DNA from: Flavobacteriaceae bacterium
Lineage (GTDB): Bacteria > Bacteroidota > Bacteroidia > Flavobacteriales > Flavobacteriaceae
Direction: 5' to 3'
Length of the DNA: 64,000 bases
Assembly: GCA_016649715.1 (NCBI GenBank)
Contig: JAENXC010000003.1
Span: forward strand, 154,025-218,024
The position numbers and the translations under genes were made by a program. The stretch's first letter is position 1. Each line of letters opens with the position of its first letter. Below the pieces are notes generated by a model. That model was not told where the DNA came from, made no database searches, and saw nothing but the letters and a program-made list of their open reading frames with translations. Below are positions 15,532-24,414 of this stretch, piece by piece.

Positions 15532-17220
15532 TTAAATCCCCTTCGGAATTGCCGAGATTAGTTTCTTGGAATATTCCGTTTGCGGATTTTCGTAGATTTC
15601 ATCGGCATCGCCCAATTCCTCGATTTTTCCATTATTCATCACCAAAAGTTGGTCTGACATATATTTTACCACCGCCAAATCGTGCGATATAAATATATAG
15701 GTGAACCCGAAATCATTCTTCAATTCATTGAGCAAGTTCAAAACTTGCGCCTGCACCGAAATATCCAAAGCCGAAACCGATTCATCACAAATAACCAGTT
15801 TCGGTTCTACGGCAATGGTTCTCGCTATTCCAACCCTTTGGCGCTGACCCCCGGAAAGCTCGTGCGGGTAGCGGTAGAAATAGCTTTCGTCCAAGCCTAC
15901 TTTTTCAAGTAGTGAAAGCACCCGATCTTTTCTTTCCCTTTTAGTTTTTCCCAAGCCGTGAACTTCCATAGGTTCCATCAATGCCTGGCCAATCATTAAA
16001 CGAGGGTTCAATGATGAATATGGGTCCTGAAAAATAATCTGTATTTCCTTCCGAAGATTTCTAATTTCACCTTTGGAAAGTTTAGTGAGTTCCTTTCCTC
16101 TGTACTTTATGCTTCCGGAAGTTGCTTTTTCCAGCTGAAGAATCGTTCTTCCCAAGGTAGATTTTCCGCAGCCAGATTCACCAACAAGTCCCAAAGTTTC
16201 ACCTTCAAAAACCGAAAAACTAACTTCGTCCACCGCTTTTACAATTTCCTTTTTTGCAAATATTCCCATATTGCTGAAATAGTATTTTTTCAGATTTACA
16301 ATTTCCAAAATTGGTTTTTGGGTATATATCTGTTTGTGCCTTTTTACCCGTTCTGCTGGTTTTACTTCTCGTGGCTTGAAACTTTTATCGGCAATGGAGG
16401 CAATTGTGGGCAATTTCGCCAAACGTACATTCAACGAGGGCCGAGATGCCAAAAGCGCCTTCGTATATTCTGCTTTCGGGCTTTTGAAGATTTCCGTGGT
16501 AGTAGCAGTTTCAACAATATCACCTTTATACATTACCACTACTCTATCAGCGATTTCCGAAACCAAACTTAAATCGTGCGAGATGAAGAGCATCGCCATT
16601 TTTGTTTCTTGTTGGATTGATTTTAAAAGCGAAATAATTTCCTTTTGAACCGTTACGTCAAGCGCTGTGGTGGGTTCGTCCGCAATGAGCAGTTTGGGTT
16701 TGCAGGCAATGGCCATCGCAATCATAACCCGCTGCATTTGTCCGCCACTAATTTGGTGCGGATAACTGTTGAAAATGTTAGAAGGACGCGGCAATTTTAC
16801 TTTTTTGAACAATGAAATGGTTTCCTTTTTCGCATCGGAAGAATTCATTTTTAAGTGAAGCTGAAGTATTTCTGATACTTGAAAACCACATCTCAACGAT
16901 GGGTTTAGGGCGCTCATCGGCTCCTGAAAAATCATGGCTATTTCGCTACCTCTAATTTTTCTGAATTGTTTTTCCTCTGTTTTCAACAAGTTCTTTTCTT
17001 CAAAGAAAATATTTCCGGACAATTTTGCTTGCTTTTTTGGCAGCAGACCCATTATGGAAAGTGAAGTAACAGACTTTCCCGAACCAGATTCGCCGACTAT
17101 CCCCAAAATTTCGTTTTCATAAACTTCAAAGGAGATGGAATGCAAAACCTCAACGCTACTTTCCTTATTTCCAAAGGAAACCGAAAGCTTTTCAACAGAT
17201 AATAAAGGCTTGTTTTTCAT
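15532..17220 (-). CDS. Fused double-ATPase subunit of a peptide/nickel-type ABC transporter (DppD-DppF / YejF-like)
   Basis: A 562-residue protein made of two ABC modules. Module 1: Walker A GESGSGKS, signature ISGGQMQRV, Walker [13 protein letters not shown]. Module 2 (from about 320): [36 protein letters not shown]. It would power uptake of oligopeptides at the inner membrane. No permease or binding protein gene is next to it, so the partners must be encoded elsewhere. The start at 17220 ([17 protein letters not shown]) fits the family. It is a single-gene unit, divergent from the M4 protease. Confidence 0.9.
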   Translation of the reverse strand: MKNKPLLSVEKLSVSFGNKESSVEVLHSISFEVYENEILGIVGESGSGKSVTSLSIMGLLPKKQAKLSGNIFFEEKNLLKTEEKQFRKIRGSEIAMIFQEPMSALNPSLRCGFQVSEILQLHLKMNSSDAKKETISLFKKVKLPRPSNIFNSYPHQISGGQMQRVMIAMAIACKPKLLIADEPTTALDVTVQKEIISLLKSIQQETKMAMLFISHDLSLVSEIADRVVVMYKGDIVETATTTEIFKSPKAEYTKALLASRPSLNVRLAKLPTIASIADKSFKPREVKPAERVKRHKQIYTQKPILEIVNLKKYYFSNMGIFAKKEIVKAVDEVSFSVFEGETLGLVGESGCGKSTLGRTILQLEKATSGSIKYRGKELTKLSKGEIRNLRKEIQIIFQDPYSSLNPRLMIGQALMEPMEVHGLGKTKRERKDRVLSLLEKVGLDESYFYRYPHELSGGQRQRVGIARTIAVEPKLVICDESVSALDISVQAQVLNLLNELKNDFGFTYIFISHDLAVVKYMSDQLLVMNNGKIEELGDADEIYENPQTEYSKKLISAIPKGI

Positions 17221-17361
17221 CTATTCAAAGATAGGATAATCGGCGGGATATTTTTTTTAATGCAATTCATCGAATAAAATTTTATAATCGCAATTATTGT
17301 CGTTCTTTTAATTGTTTTTTATAAAACATCAAACCTTTTTACTCACTAAATCTTAATTATT

Positions 17362-20300
17362 ATGAAAAAAATTAGCAAGTTCGTTTTTCTGTTTTCGTTA
17401 ATGCTCTTTGGGTTTTCGGCGGTAGTTTCCGCCCAAAACAAAAATGACGAAAAGAAAAACGTTATTCAGCCCCCAAGTTTAGTAATTTTTGACGCTTCAC
17501 AATCGTATTCGCTTCAAAATTCCTCTCAAATTTTTAAAGAAGTTTTAAACCCATCTTCCCAAACTTCTTTCACAACGCTAAAACAAGAACAAGACCCTTT
17601 GGGGTTTACACACCTAAAAATGCAGCAATATTTTAAAGGTGTTAAAGTTGAATTTGCTACCGTAACGTTAAGCAGTAAAAATGGAACGGTACAATCTTTA
17701 AATTCTGCCTATTCACCAATTGCGGAGGATTTCAACACAACACCATCCATAAGTAATTCGCAAGCTCTAAATAGTGCGATTGCCCATGTGGGCGCTTCCA
17801 AATATTTGTGGCAGAACACTGCGGAAGCTGCATTGGTTGATAACTATAAAAAACCAACTGGAGATTTGGTAATTATTCCCGCCATTGAAAATATTTCTGG
17901 AACAACCCGACTTGCTTATAAATTTGACATTTACGCCACTGCTCCACTTTACAGGGCCGATGTATATGTTGATGCCAAAACCGGCCAGTTCATTATGGAA
18001 AACAAAAGAATCCATGATGCAAATGTGCCTGCTACGGGAACAAGCCTTTACAACGGCAACGTTTCCTTTACTGCGGACAATGCATCGGGCCCATACCGTT
18101 TGCGCCAAACGGCAGACGGAGGTGGAATCCAAACTTTTGATTTGAACAACAGCACCAATTATAACAGTGCTGTTGACATAACCAGCAGCTCTACCAATTT
18201 TACCTCAAACCCAACTGGAGTTCAGGCGCATTTCGGTGCAGAACGTACCTATAAATACTATTCACAGAAATATGGAAGAAACTCCTACAACAACACAGGT
18301 GGGGTCATTAAATCTTACGTTAGCTATTCCACCAATTATGTGAATGCCTTCTGGGACGGAACCCGAATGACTTATGGCGATGGCGATGGGTCTCAATATG
18401 GACCATTGGTTTCACTGGACATTTGCGGTCACGAAATTAGCCACGGGGTTACCGAATATTCTGCAAACCTTGTTTACAGCTACCAATCGGGAGCTTTGAA
18501 CGAATCATTTTCAGATATCTTCGGAGAATCTATTGAAAAGTTTGCATCCGGGACCAATGACTGGTTAATGGGCGATGACATTGGCGCAGGCGGAAGCGGC
18601 GGCGCGTTGCGCTCTATGAGCAATCCGAACGCTTTTGGAGATCCTGACACCTATCAAGGAACCAATTGGTATGCAGGCTCTGGAGATTCTGGAGGAGTAC
18701 ACACAAATTCAGGAGTCCAAAACTTTTGGTTTTATGTTTTGAGCGTAGGTAAAAGTGGTACTAACGATAAAGGCGACACCTATAATGTTACCGGAATCGG
18801 GATGGACAAAGCAGGTGCTATCGCCTACAGAAACCTTACTGTTTACTTGAACTCAAACTCACAATACAGTGATGCCAGAAACGGCGCAATTCAAGCCGCG
18901 AAAGATTTATACGGTGCAGGTAGTGCCGAAGAAATTGCAACTACAAATGCTTGGTACGCCGTTGGAGTTGGAGCTGCTTATGGCGGTGGCGGAAGCGACT
19001 ATTGTGCTTCACAAGGTAACAACGTGAATGACGAATACATAAGCCGCGTGCAGTTGAACACTATCAACAATGCTTCCGGGGCTCAGAAATATTCAGATTT
19101 TACAAATATTTCAACTTCTTTAAGTGAAGGTTCAACCTATACCATTACCGTTACCCCAACCTGGACTGGCAGTACCTACAATGAAGGCTATGCAGTTTGG
19201 ATTGACTATAACGGCGACAAGGATTTTGGCGATGCAGGCGAATTGGTTTGGTCTAAGGCCGCTTCAAAAAACACTCCAAACAGCGGAACATTTACCGTGC
19301 CATCTGGAACTGTGGGCGGAGCAACCAGAATGCGCGTTTCCATGAAATACAATGGAATCCCAACGTCTTGTGAAACGTTCAGTTATGGTGAAGTTGAAGA
19401 TTATACTATCAACCTTGGTGGTGCAGGGCCAGATACAGAGGCTCCAACGGCTCCTTCAAACTTAGTAGCTTCAAACGTAACGCAAACAACGCTTTCGCTT
19501 TCTTGGAACGCTTCTACAGATAATGTGGGTGTAACAGGTTATGACGTTTTCCAAGGCAGTACAAATTTGGGTAGTGTTACAGGAACTGCAGCAAGTATTA
19601 CTGGCCTTTCCCCTGCAACTGCTTACACTTTTAAAGTGCGTGCACACGATGCTGCTGGCAATAATTCTGGTTTTAGTAATACCGTAAATGTTACCACGCT
19701 TTCAAACTCGGTCACTTATTGTACTTCAAAAGGAAATAGCACAAACGATGAATATATAAATAAAGTTCAACTTGGTGGTATTAACAATCTTTCGGGCAAT
19801 AATGGTGGTTATGCAGATTTCACAAGTATTTCAACAACACTGTCAAAAGGAAGTAGCAATACCATTACCATTACTCCAAAATGGAGTGGCACGGTTTATT
19901 ATGAAGCGTATAGAGTGTGGATAGACTATAATCAAGATGGCGATTTCAACGATTCTGGGGAACAAGTTTATACACGTTCAAAAACTAAGGCTACATCTGT
20001 GTCGGGAAGTTTTACTGTTCCCACATCAGCACTTAGTGGCGCGACCAGAATGCGAGTTTCAATGAAATATAACGCCAATTCTACCTCATGTGAAACTTTC
20101 AGTTATGGCGAAGTGGAAGACTACACAGTTATAATTGGAAGCGGTGCCTCACAAGGATTTGCTGAAGGCAACAGCCTTGCATCTTCAGAAATGACCCTAT
20201 ATCCAAACCCAGCAAAACATACTTTGAATATTGCATTGCTTGATGCAACGGGCAAAAATTATGTAATCTATAATGTTATGGGACAAATTGTGGGCAAAGG

Positions 20301-20406
20301 CACTTTCAACGAAACATTAGATATTTCAACATTGCAAAGCGGTGTTTATATGCTTGAAGTAAATACGGAAGCAAACAAAATAATGAAACGTTTTGTAAAA
20401 GAATAG
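17362..20406 (+). CDS. Secreted M4 (thermolysin-type) metallopeptidase with GEVED, fibronectin III and T9SS sorting domains
   Basis: A 1014-residue secreted protease. Signal peptide 1-25 (ending VVSAQ), FTP/PepSY propeptide to about 210, then the catalytic domain with HEISH at 357-361, third zinc ligand Glu381 (NESFSD) and the catalytic His447 in GGVHTNSGVQ. After it lie a GEVED domain (IDYNGDKDFGDAGELVW ... GEVEDYTI), a fibronectin type III repeat (APSNLVASNVTQTTLSLSW), a second GEVED domain and a C-terminal type IX sorting tail (LYPNPAKHTLNI ... MKRFVKE). It should be exported by Sec, cross the outer membrane by T9SS and degrade external protein. The gene stands alone with its own terminator. 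Confidence 0.95.
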   Translation: MKKISKFVFLFSLMLFGFSAVVSAQNKNDEKKNVIQPPSLVIFDASQSYSLQNSSQIFKEVLNPSSQTSFTTLKQEQDPLGFTHLKMQQYFKGVKVEFATVTLSSKNGTVQSLNSAYSPIAEDFNTTPSISNSQALNSAIAHVGASKYLWQNTAEAALVDNYKKPTGDLVIIPAIENISGTTRLAYKFDIYATAPLYRADVYVDAKTGQFIMENKRIHDANVPATGTSLYNGNVSFTADNASGPYRLRQTADGGGIQTFDLNNSTNYNSAVDITSSSTNFTSNPTGVQAHFGAERTYKYYSQKYGRNSYNNTGGVIKSYVSYSTNYVNAFWDGTRMTYGDGDGSQYGPLVSLDICGHEISHGVTEYSANLVYSYQSGALNESFSDIFGESIEKFASGTNDWLMGDDIGAGGSGGALRSMSNPNAFGDPDTYQGTNWYAGSGDSGGVHTNSGVQNFWFYVLSVGKSGTNDKGDTYNVTGIGMDKAGAIAYRNLTVYLNSNSQYSDARNGAIQAAKDLYGAGSAEEIATTNAWYAVGVGAAYGGGGSDYCASQGNNVNDEYISRVQLNTINNASGAQKYSDFTNISTSLSEGSTYTITVTPTWTGSTYNEGYAVWIDYNGDKDFGDAGELVWSKAASKNTPNSGTFTVPSGTVGGATRMRVSMKYNGIPTSCETFSYGEVEDYTINLGGAGPDTEAPTAPSNLVASNVTQTTLSLSWNASTDNVGVTGYDVFQGSTNLGSVTGTAASITGLSPATAYTFKVRAHDAAGNNSGFSNTVNVTTLSNSVTYCTSKGNSTNDEYINKVQLGGINNLSGNNGGYADFTSISTTLSKGSSNTITITPKWSGTVYYEAYRVWIDYNQDGDFNDSGEQVYTRSKTKATSVSGSFTVPTSALSGATRMRVSMKYNANSTSCETFSYGEVEDYTVIIGSGASQGFAEGNSLASSEMTLYPNPAKHTLNIALLDATGKNYVIYNVMGQIVGKGTFNETLDISTLQSGVYMLEVNTEANKIMKRFVKE

Positions 20407-20426
20407 TTAGTTAGTATTGATAACCA

Positions 20427-20462
20427 AAGAGGCCCGTTTCAGTTTTGAAACGGGCCTCTTCT
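20427..20462 (+). terminator. Terminator of the M4 protease gene
   Basis: AAGAGGCCCGTTTC pairs perfectly with GAAACGGGCCTCTT (14 base pairs, six-base loop) and T-rich sequence follows. As the stem is symmetrical and A-rich sequence precedes it, it could also stop the convergent lipoprotein gene. Confidence 0.85.
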
Positions 20463-20479
20463 TTTAAAATATTTAAAAT

Positions 20480-20884
20480 TTATAAAGGATCTCCCACTTT
20501 AATATCACATCTATGCCCTGGCTGGCCGTGTGGTGGATTTACTCCATTCCCAGAAATTGAAGCTGGAACTGAATTGGTTTTGTTAAGCGTTGGTGTTGAG
20601 TTAGAACTCTCCGCAGCACCGTTCAAAGGCGCTCCCACAGGGATATCACATCTATGTCCCGGTTGTCCGTGTGCTGGGTTCATAGCCAAATCTCCACTTG
20701 CGCTTGTAGTGTTTGTAGTTGGCGCTACATTTTGAAGGGCTTGCTTTTTCTGTTCAAGCGTAGCCTCTTGCACTGTGTTTGGGGTATCCACTACTTTTTC
20801 TTTATCCTTACAGGAAATAAAAAATAGAGCCGCAGCAAATAAAACTATTAAAAACGATTTTGAATTGAATCTTGGAATTGTCAT
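20480..20884 (-). CDS. Small lipoprotein with two HGQPGHRCDI repeats
   Basis: A 134-residue protein with a lipoprotein signal (FLIVLFAAALFFISC, Cys25) so it should sit on the envelope. A short helix rich in Gln/Lys follows (TLEQKKQAL). Two near-identical 19-residue motifs occur at 69-87 (NPAHGQPGHRCDIPVGAPL) and at the very C-terminus, 116-134 (NPPHGQPGHRCDIKVGDPL), separated by a Ser/Asn/Thr linker. Each has two His and one Cys, which could bind a metal or haem, but that is a guess. I recall this peptide in other Bacteroidota hypothetical proteins; no function is known to me. The ATG at 20884 is chosen so that the signal peptide is N-terminal. Confidence 0.75.
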   Translation of the reverse strand: MTIPRFNSKSFLIVLFAAALFFISCKDKEKVVDTPNTVQEATLEQKKQALQNVAPTTNTTSASGDLAMNPAHGQPGHRCDIPVGAPLNGAAESSNSTPTLNKTNSVPASISGNGVNPPHGQPGHRCDIKVGDPL

Positions 20885-20969
20885 AGAAGTAGCTATTTTA
20901 TTATGACCGCTAAATCTACTAAAAATTAAATAGAAAACCACATTAAGAGATTTCTTCCTAAGAAAAAAA

Positions 20970-21683
20970 CTACACAGAAAGGATTTCGTCCTCACTTAAA
21001 ATTTCCTCATTCCGAAGGCGCAAAAGAATCTGGGCCACTGTAATCGTGTCCTTTTCGCAATAAATAATGATTCTGTCAATATCTTTTTCCTCGTAAAAAA
21101 CACTGCGCACTTGGCTGCCATCAATATCATCTTTCGGGGAAGGAATTCCCAAGACGTGCGCCATCAATTTAAGTGAAGTGAAGGTTTTGTAATCGCCGAA
21201 CTTCCAAAGTTCCAACGTGTCCAAATGCGGAACTTCCCAAGGTTTTTTCCCGAAAAGATCTAGTTTGAAGGGAATGTCAATTCTGTTAATAATCATCCTT
21301 CGGGCAATGTAAGGGAAGTCGAATTCCTTCCCATTATGTGCACAAAGCACGTGATGTGGTTTGTTGAAGTGTGTCTCCAAAAGACTTTTGAAATCTTTCA
21401 GAATTTTAATCTCATCGCCGTGAAAACTGGTTACGCGAAAATTCCGAACATCACCTTTCAGCACAAAATAGCCCACCGAAATACAGACAATTTTCCCAAA
21501 CTCTGCCCAAATACCAGCACGTTCATAGAATTCTTCGGCAGAAACCTCATCTTTCCTTTGATATTGGCTTTTCAGTTCCCAAAGTGTTTTTGATGTGTCG
21601 TCAAGTTCATCAAAATTTTCGTGCTGCGGAACGGTTTCGATATCCAAAAACAGGATATGTTCCAAGTTTATTCGCTTGATCAT
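20970..21683 (-). CDS. 3'-5' exonuclease, PolB-like/DnaQ superfamily
   Basis: A 237-residue protein with a DEDD-type fold: ILFLDIETVP (motif I Asp and Glu), LCAHNGKEFDFPYIARRM (motif II) and YCEKDTITVAQILLRL (motif III, YxxxD-like). This matches the stand-alone predicted 3'-5' exonuclease family related to DNA polymerase B exonuclease domains. It would trim DNA 3' ends; the biological role is not established. It lies in a minus-strand run with the lipoprotein after it and the serine hydrolase before it, with a 44-base gap to the latter. Confidence 0.82.
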   Translation of the reverse strand: MIKRINLEHILFLDIETVPQHENFDELDDTSKTLWELKSQYQRKDEVSAEEFYERAGIWAEFGKIVCISVGYFVLKGDVRNFRVTSFHGDEIKILKDFKSLLETHFNKPHHVLCAHNGKEFDFPYIARRMIINRIDIPFKLDLFGKKPWEVPHLDTLELWKFGDYKTFTSLKLMAHVLGIPSPKDDIDGSQVRSVFYEEKDIDRIIIYCEKDTITVAQILLRLRNEEILSEDEILSV

Positions 21684-21727
21684 AATTTGAAAATTTCAAT
21701 CGGGGAGAACTTTAAAAATACGAAAAA

Positions 21728-22876
21728 TTATTGATTTTCACCAAGCATCTTATAGGCTTCTTCCACATAAACATAAAAATCAGAACTAAATGGCAAATCA
21801 GTTTTATTGCCACGTTGTTCTCCCAACCGTACAATAATCACATTATCCTCTGGAACTACAATAACATACTGCCCGAGAATTCCACGCATCACAAAAATCT
21901 TCTTTCCCAAAAAATCACTCAACCAAAATCCGTAACCATACTCAGAACTTTCGGCAAATCGCGGTGTAATGGATTTCGCTACAAAAGCAGAATCCAAGAT
22001 TTGTTGTCCGTTCCACTTCCCGTAATCTTTATACAGCTTCCCAAACCGTGCAAAATCCCTCGCATTGCTACCAATACAACAATACGCTTTTACCAATCTG
22101 TGCTTTCCATCATCTACCTGCCAAACTGCAGGATTTTCTGCACCCATTGGTTGCCAAAAACTTTCGTATAAATAATCCACCAACTGTTTCTTCGTTGCTT
22201 TTTGAATCACCATCGCCAAAAGTTCCGTATTCCCACTTAAATATTTGTAGCGTACCCCAGGCGTATCAACTACTTTCATTTTCAAAATAGTTTTGGCTAA
22301 ATCGCCATCATAGTATGCCCGCGCGGTCATTCCAAACGGATTGGAATACGATTCATCCCAATCCATCCCCGAAGCCATAGAGGAAAGATCACCTACTGTC
22401 AAACCTGTTCCTGCATACTGCGGATAAAAATCGCCAACCGGTTGGTCCAGACTTTTTATAAATCCATCATCAATAGCTTTTCCCAACAAAGCAGAAGTAA
22501 CACTTTTCGCCATTGAAAAGGAATTGGTCTGCGAGTTTTTTCCGAAGCCATCAAAATACTTTTCAAACCAAATACTGTCATTTTTAATAATCAAAAAAGC
22601 AACCGTTCCCAAGGTATCGTTCATTTCGGAAAGTGATTTTGTCGCTTCAACAGTGTTGTAATCTTTATGGATGGGCCAAGGCTGAGGGTCAGTACTGGCA
22701 GGGATTTTTTCGGTTTCAAAAAATTTAAAATCGTCAATATAGGCCGTGTTATGCCCGTGAAGATAAACCACCCAAACCCCTTTCAAAATATAGCCATAGC
22801 CTGTGATGTAAAGACCAACCACCGCAACTATCAGCAGCACAAAAACCCACTTGAAAAATTTCTTAAGTCTTTTCAC
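21728..22876 (-). CDS. Serine hydrolase, class C beta-lactamase / NylB-like family, membrane anchored
   Basis: A 382-residue protein with an N-terminal membrane helix (WVFVLLIVAVVGLYITGYGYIL) and a periplasmic penicillin-binding-like domain. The nucleophile motif SMAKS (SxxK) occurs in NSFSMAKSVTSALLG; a YLSGN stretch resembles the YxN region. The closest family I recognise is the 6-aminohexanoate-oligomer hydrolase/esterase branch rather than true AmpC. Its substrate is unknown. The start directly follows the ogt stop codon with no gap, so the two are probably cotranscribed. Confidence 0.8.
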   Translation of the reverse strand: MKRLKKFFKWVFVLLIVAVVGLYITGYGYILKGVWVVYLHGHNTAYIDDFKFFETEKIPASTDPQPWPIHKDYNTVEATKSLSEMNDTLGTVAFLIIKNDSIWFEKYFDGFGKNSQTNSFSMAKSVTSALLGKAIDDGFIKSLDQPVGDFYPQYAGTGLTVGDLSSMASGMDWDESYSNPFGMTARAYYDGDLAKTILKMKVVDTPGVRYKYLSGNTELLAMVIQKATKKQLVDYLYESFWQPMGAENPAVWQVDDGKHRLVKAYCCIGSNARDFARFGKLYKDYGKWNGQQILDSAFVAKSITPRFAESSEYGYGFWLSDFLGKKIFVMRGILGQYVIVVPEDNVIIVRLGEQRGNKTDLPFSSDFYVYVEEAYKMLGENQ

Positions 22877-23353
22877 CTAAAACAAAGTTTGTTGCGTTGA
22901 AGGATTCTCGTGCTCCAACAACCATTTTTTTCGATGCAATCCACCAGCATAACCAGTAAGCGAACCATCACTACCAATAACCCTGTGACAGGGAATGATT
23001 ATTGAAATTGGATTCTTCCCATTGGCCGATGCCGCAGCGCGAATCACTTTTGGGTCGCCGAGTAGGTTCGCCATTTGTTGATAGCTCACGGTTTTCCCAA
23101 AAGGTATTTCCTGCAATTGCTCCCAAACCCTTTTCTGAAAATCAGTGCCTTTCGGCGCAAGTTTTAAGTTGAACTCTCTCCGCTTCCCTTCAAAATATTC
23201 CTGAAGTTGCATTGCCGCAACTTTCAATTCCTCTGGAACTTTCGCTGAAACCTCAGCCACTTCAGAATCTCTAAAAAGCACTGCTGAAAGCCCATCAGCA
23301 TTTCCTTTAAGTTCCAAAATACCAAGAGGTGTATGTATAAAAGCAGTTTGCAT
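22877..23353 (-). CDS. ogt: Methylated-DNA--protein-cysteine methyltransferase
   Basis: A 158-residue suicide repair protein that takes the methyl group from O6-methylguanine. The active site IIIPCHRVIG and helix-turn-helix part (FQKRVWEQLQEIPFGKTVSYQQMANLLG) are intact, and GYAGGLHRKKWLLEHE is typical of the C-terminus. The ATG at 23353 (MQTAFIHTPLG) is preferred over an upstream one because a TACATTTG promoter box at 23371-23378 lies between. It is first in a two-gene unit with the serine hydrolase. Confidence 0.93.
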   Translation of the reverse strand: MQTAFIHTPLGILELKGNADGLSAVLFRDSEVAEVSAKVPEELKVAAMQLQEYFEGKRREFNLKLAPKGTDFQKRVWEQLQEIPFGKTVSYQQMANLLGDPKVIRAAASANGKNPISIIIPCHRVIGSDGSLTGYAGGLHRKKWLLEHENPSTQQTLF

Positions 23354-23370
23354 TTTTCTGGACTTTCCCT

Positions 23371-23378
23371 CAAATGTA
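23371..23378 (-). promoter_or_regulatory. -7 promoter box for ogt
   Basis: The minus strand reads TACATTTG, 17 bases before the ATG. Confidence 0.4.
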
Positions 23379-23413
23379 AGATTTTTGGAAACAAAGAACC
23401 TTACGTGCAGATC

Positions 23414-23444
23414 AAAAAAAAACCGCCACATCGGGCGGTTTTTT
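23414..23444 (-). terminator. Terminator of the 23456-23926 gene
   Basis: AAAAAAACCGCC pairs with GGCGGTTTTTT around a six-base loop, 12 bases beyond the stop codon of the minus-strand gene. The stem has A and T runs on both sides. Confidence 0.75.
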
Positions 23445-23455
23445 ATAACTATAAC

Positions 23456-23926
23456 TTACGAAGCTTTCAAGAGCGGACGCAACGTGCTTTCCCAACGTTT
23501 GGCATCCTGAAGACATACAAAAGGGTCCTTTGACAGTTCATCATCGGCCGTTTCGATATAAAATGGGATTTCTCGCTTTCCTGTTTTTTCTACCAATTCC
23601 AGCCCCACCCAGTCCAGCGTCTTTTCAGTATTCTTGATACTTTTGGCACGGCAATCCTTCAAATCTTCCAGGTTCACGATTTTGAAATCTACCGACGGAT
23701 TCTTTTTTGAAGTATAAACCAACTTTTTTGAAGCTTCATCAACGCCAATAACCAGATTGCCGATGACGTCTATATTCTTCAACTGTATTCCATTGGTTTG
23801 CGAAAGTTGAATAACAGATTTCTTTACTTTTTTGTCTTTGCCAGACGCGCTCATAATTAAATAAGCTACTGGCACTAACATTAATAGCGTAATAATAATT
23901 CCCACAAGGGTTGCACTTAATTCCAT
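23456..23926 (-). CDS. Hypothetical membrane-anchored protein
   Basis: A 156-residue protein with one N-terminal membrane helix (about 6-27, LVGIIITLLMLVPVAYLIM). The soluble part (KKSVIQLSQTNGIQLKNIDVIGNLVIGVD, VGLELVEKTGKREIPFYIETADDE) is probably cytoplasmic and beta-rich. I do not recognise the family beyond conserved hypothetical flavobacterial proteins. It has its own terminator. It starts well away from its upstream neighbour, so it is likely transcribed alone. Confidence 0.65.
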   Translation of the reverse strand: MELSATLVGIIITLLMLVPVAYLIMSASGKDKKVKKSVIQLSQTNGIQLKNIDVIGNLVIGVDEASKKLVYTSKKNPSVDFKIVNLEDLKDCRAKSIKNTEKTLDWVGLELVEKTGKREIPFYIETADDELSKDPFVCLQDAKRWESTLRPLLKAS

Positions 23927-24011
23927 AATGAATAACTTTTAAGATGAATAATTTTGAATGAATAAGGGTTTGAAAATCAATTCAAACACAGCAAAAAAAC
24001 CATCAAAAAAA

Positions 24012-24368
24012 TCACCAAAAAAAGTGGAAAGGAAACAAATGCCGGAAGATGAGCTCCCGTTTGTCTTTTAAGGAATAAGAAGAATTGTATAATGAAGAAA
24101 CGTGAACAAAGGAAAAATTCTGATTGGAACAGAAGGTTCCATAAAACCCCAAACCTGTATATTCGTTTTGTGAAACTGTCTGCGAAACCTCGCCAATAGA
24201 AATTTCATGGAAGACAAAAGGTTTGTGGTCATCCTTCTGCAGCTCAGAAACAATAGCGCTTCTGCTCTTATCTGAAAAACCTTCGCTAGCAAAAGCCACG
24301 TTCCCGAAAACCAACAAAATGGCAATCGAAACCAGTAAGCTACTTATATGTTTTTCAACATGTTTCAC
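24012..24368 (-). CDS. Hypothetical short secreted or membrane protein, GTG start
   Basis: About 118 residues from a GTG (VKHVEKHISSLLVSIAILLV), with a signal-peptide-like segment ending VAFASEG, then a polar part and a striking aromatic end (FRHLFPFHFFW). An ATG lies 13 codons upstream, but a TACATTTG promoter box (24373-24380) lies between the two, only four bases from the GTG, so the shorter form is preferred. No family is recognised. It lies just downstream of hemB and could have its own promoter inside that intergenic stretch. Confidence 0.45.
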   Translation of the reverse strand: MKHVEKHISSLLVSIAILLVFGNVAFASEGFSDKSRSAIVSELQKDDHKPFVFHEISIGEVSQTVSQNEYTGLGFYGTFCSNQNFSFVHVSSLYNSSYSLKDKRELIFRHLFPFHFFW

Positions 24369-24372
24369 GCAG

Positions 24373-24380
24373 CAAATGTA
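24373..24380 (-). promoter_or_regulatory. -7 promoter box for the hypothetical gene after hemB
   Basis: The minus strand reads TACATTTG four bases before the GTG start; a TTTG lies 24 bases upstream. Confidence 0.35.
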
Positions 24381-24414
24381 TATCAAATTTGAATTCGAAA
24401 ATCGCAAAAATTTA

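Noticed and set aside
21728..22876. Serine hydrolase as a true AmpC beta-lactamase
   Set aside because: It has an N-terminal membrane anchor and resembles the NylB-type hydrolases more than AmpC, so no resistance function is claimed.
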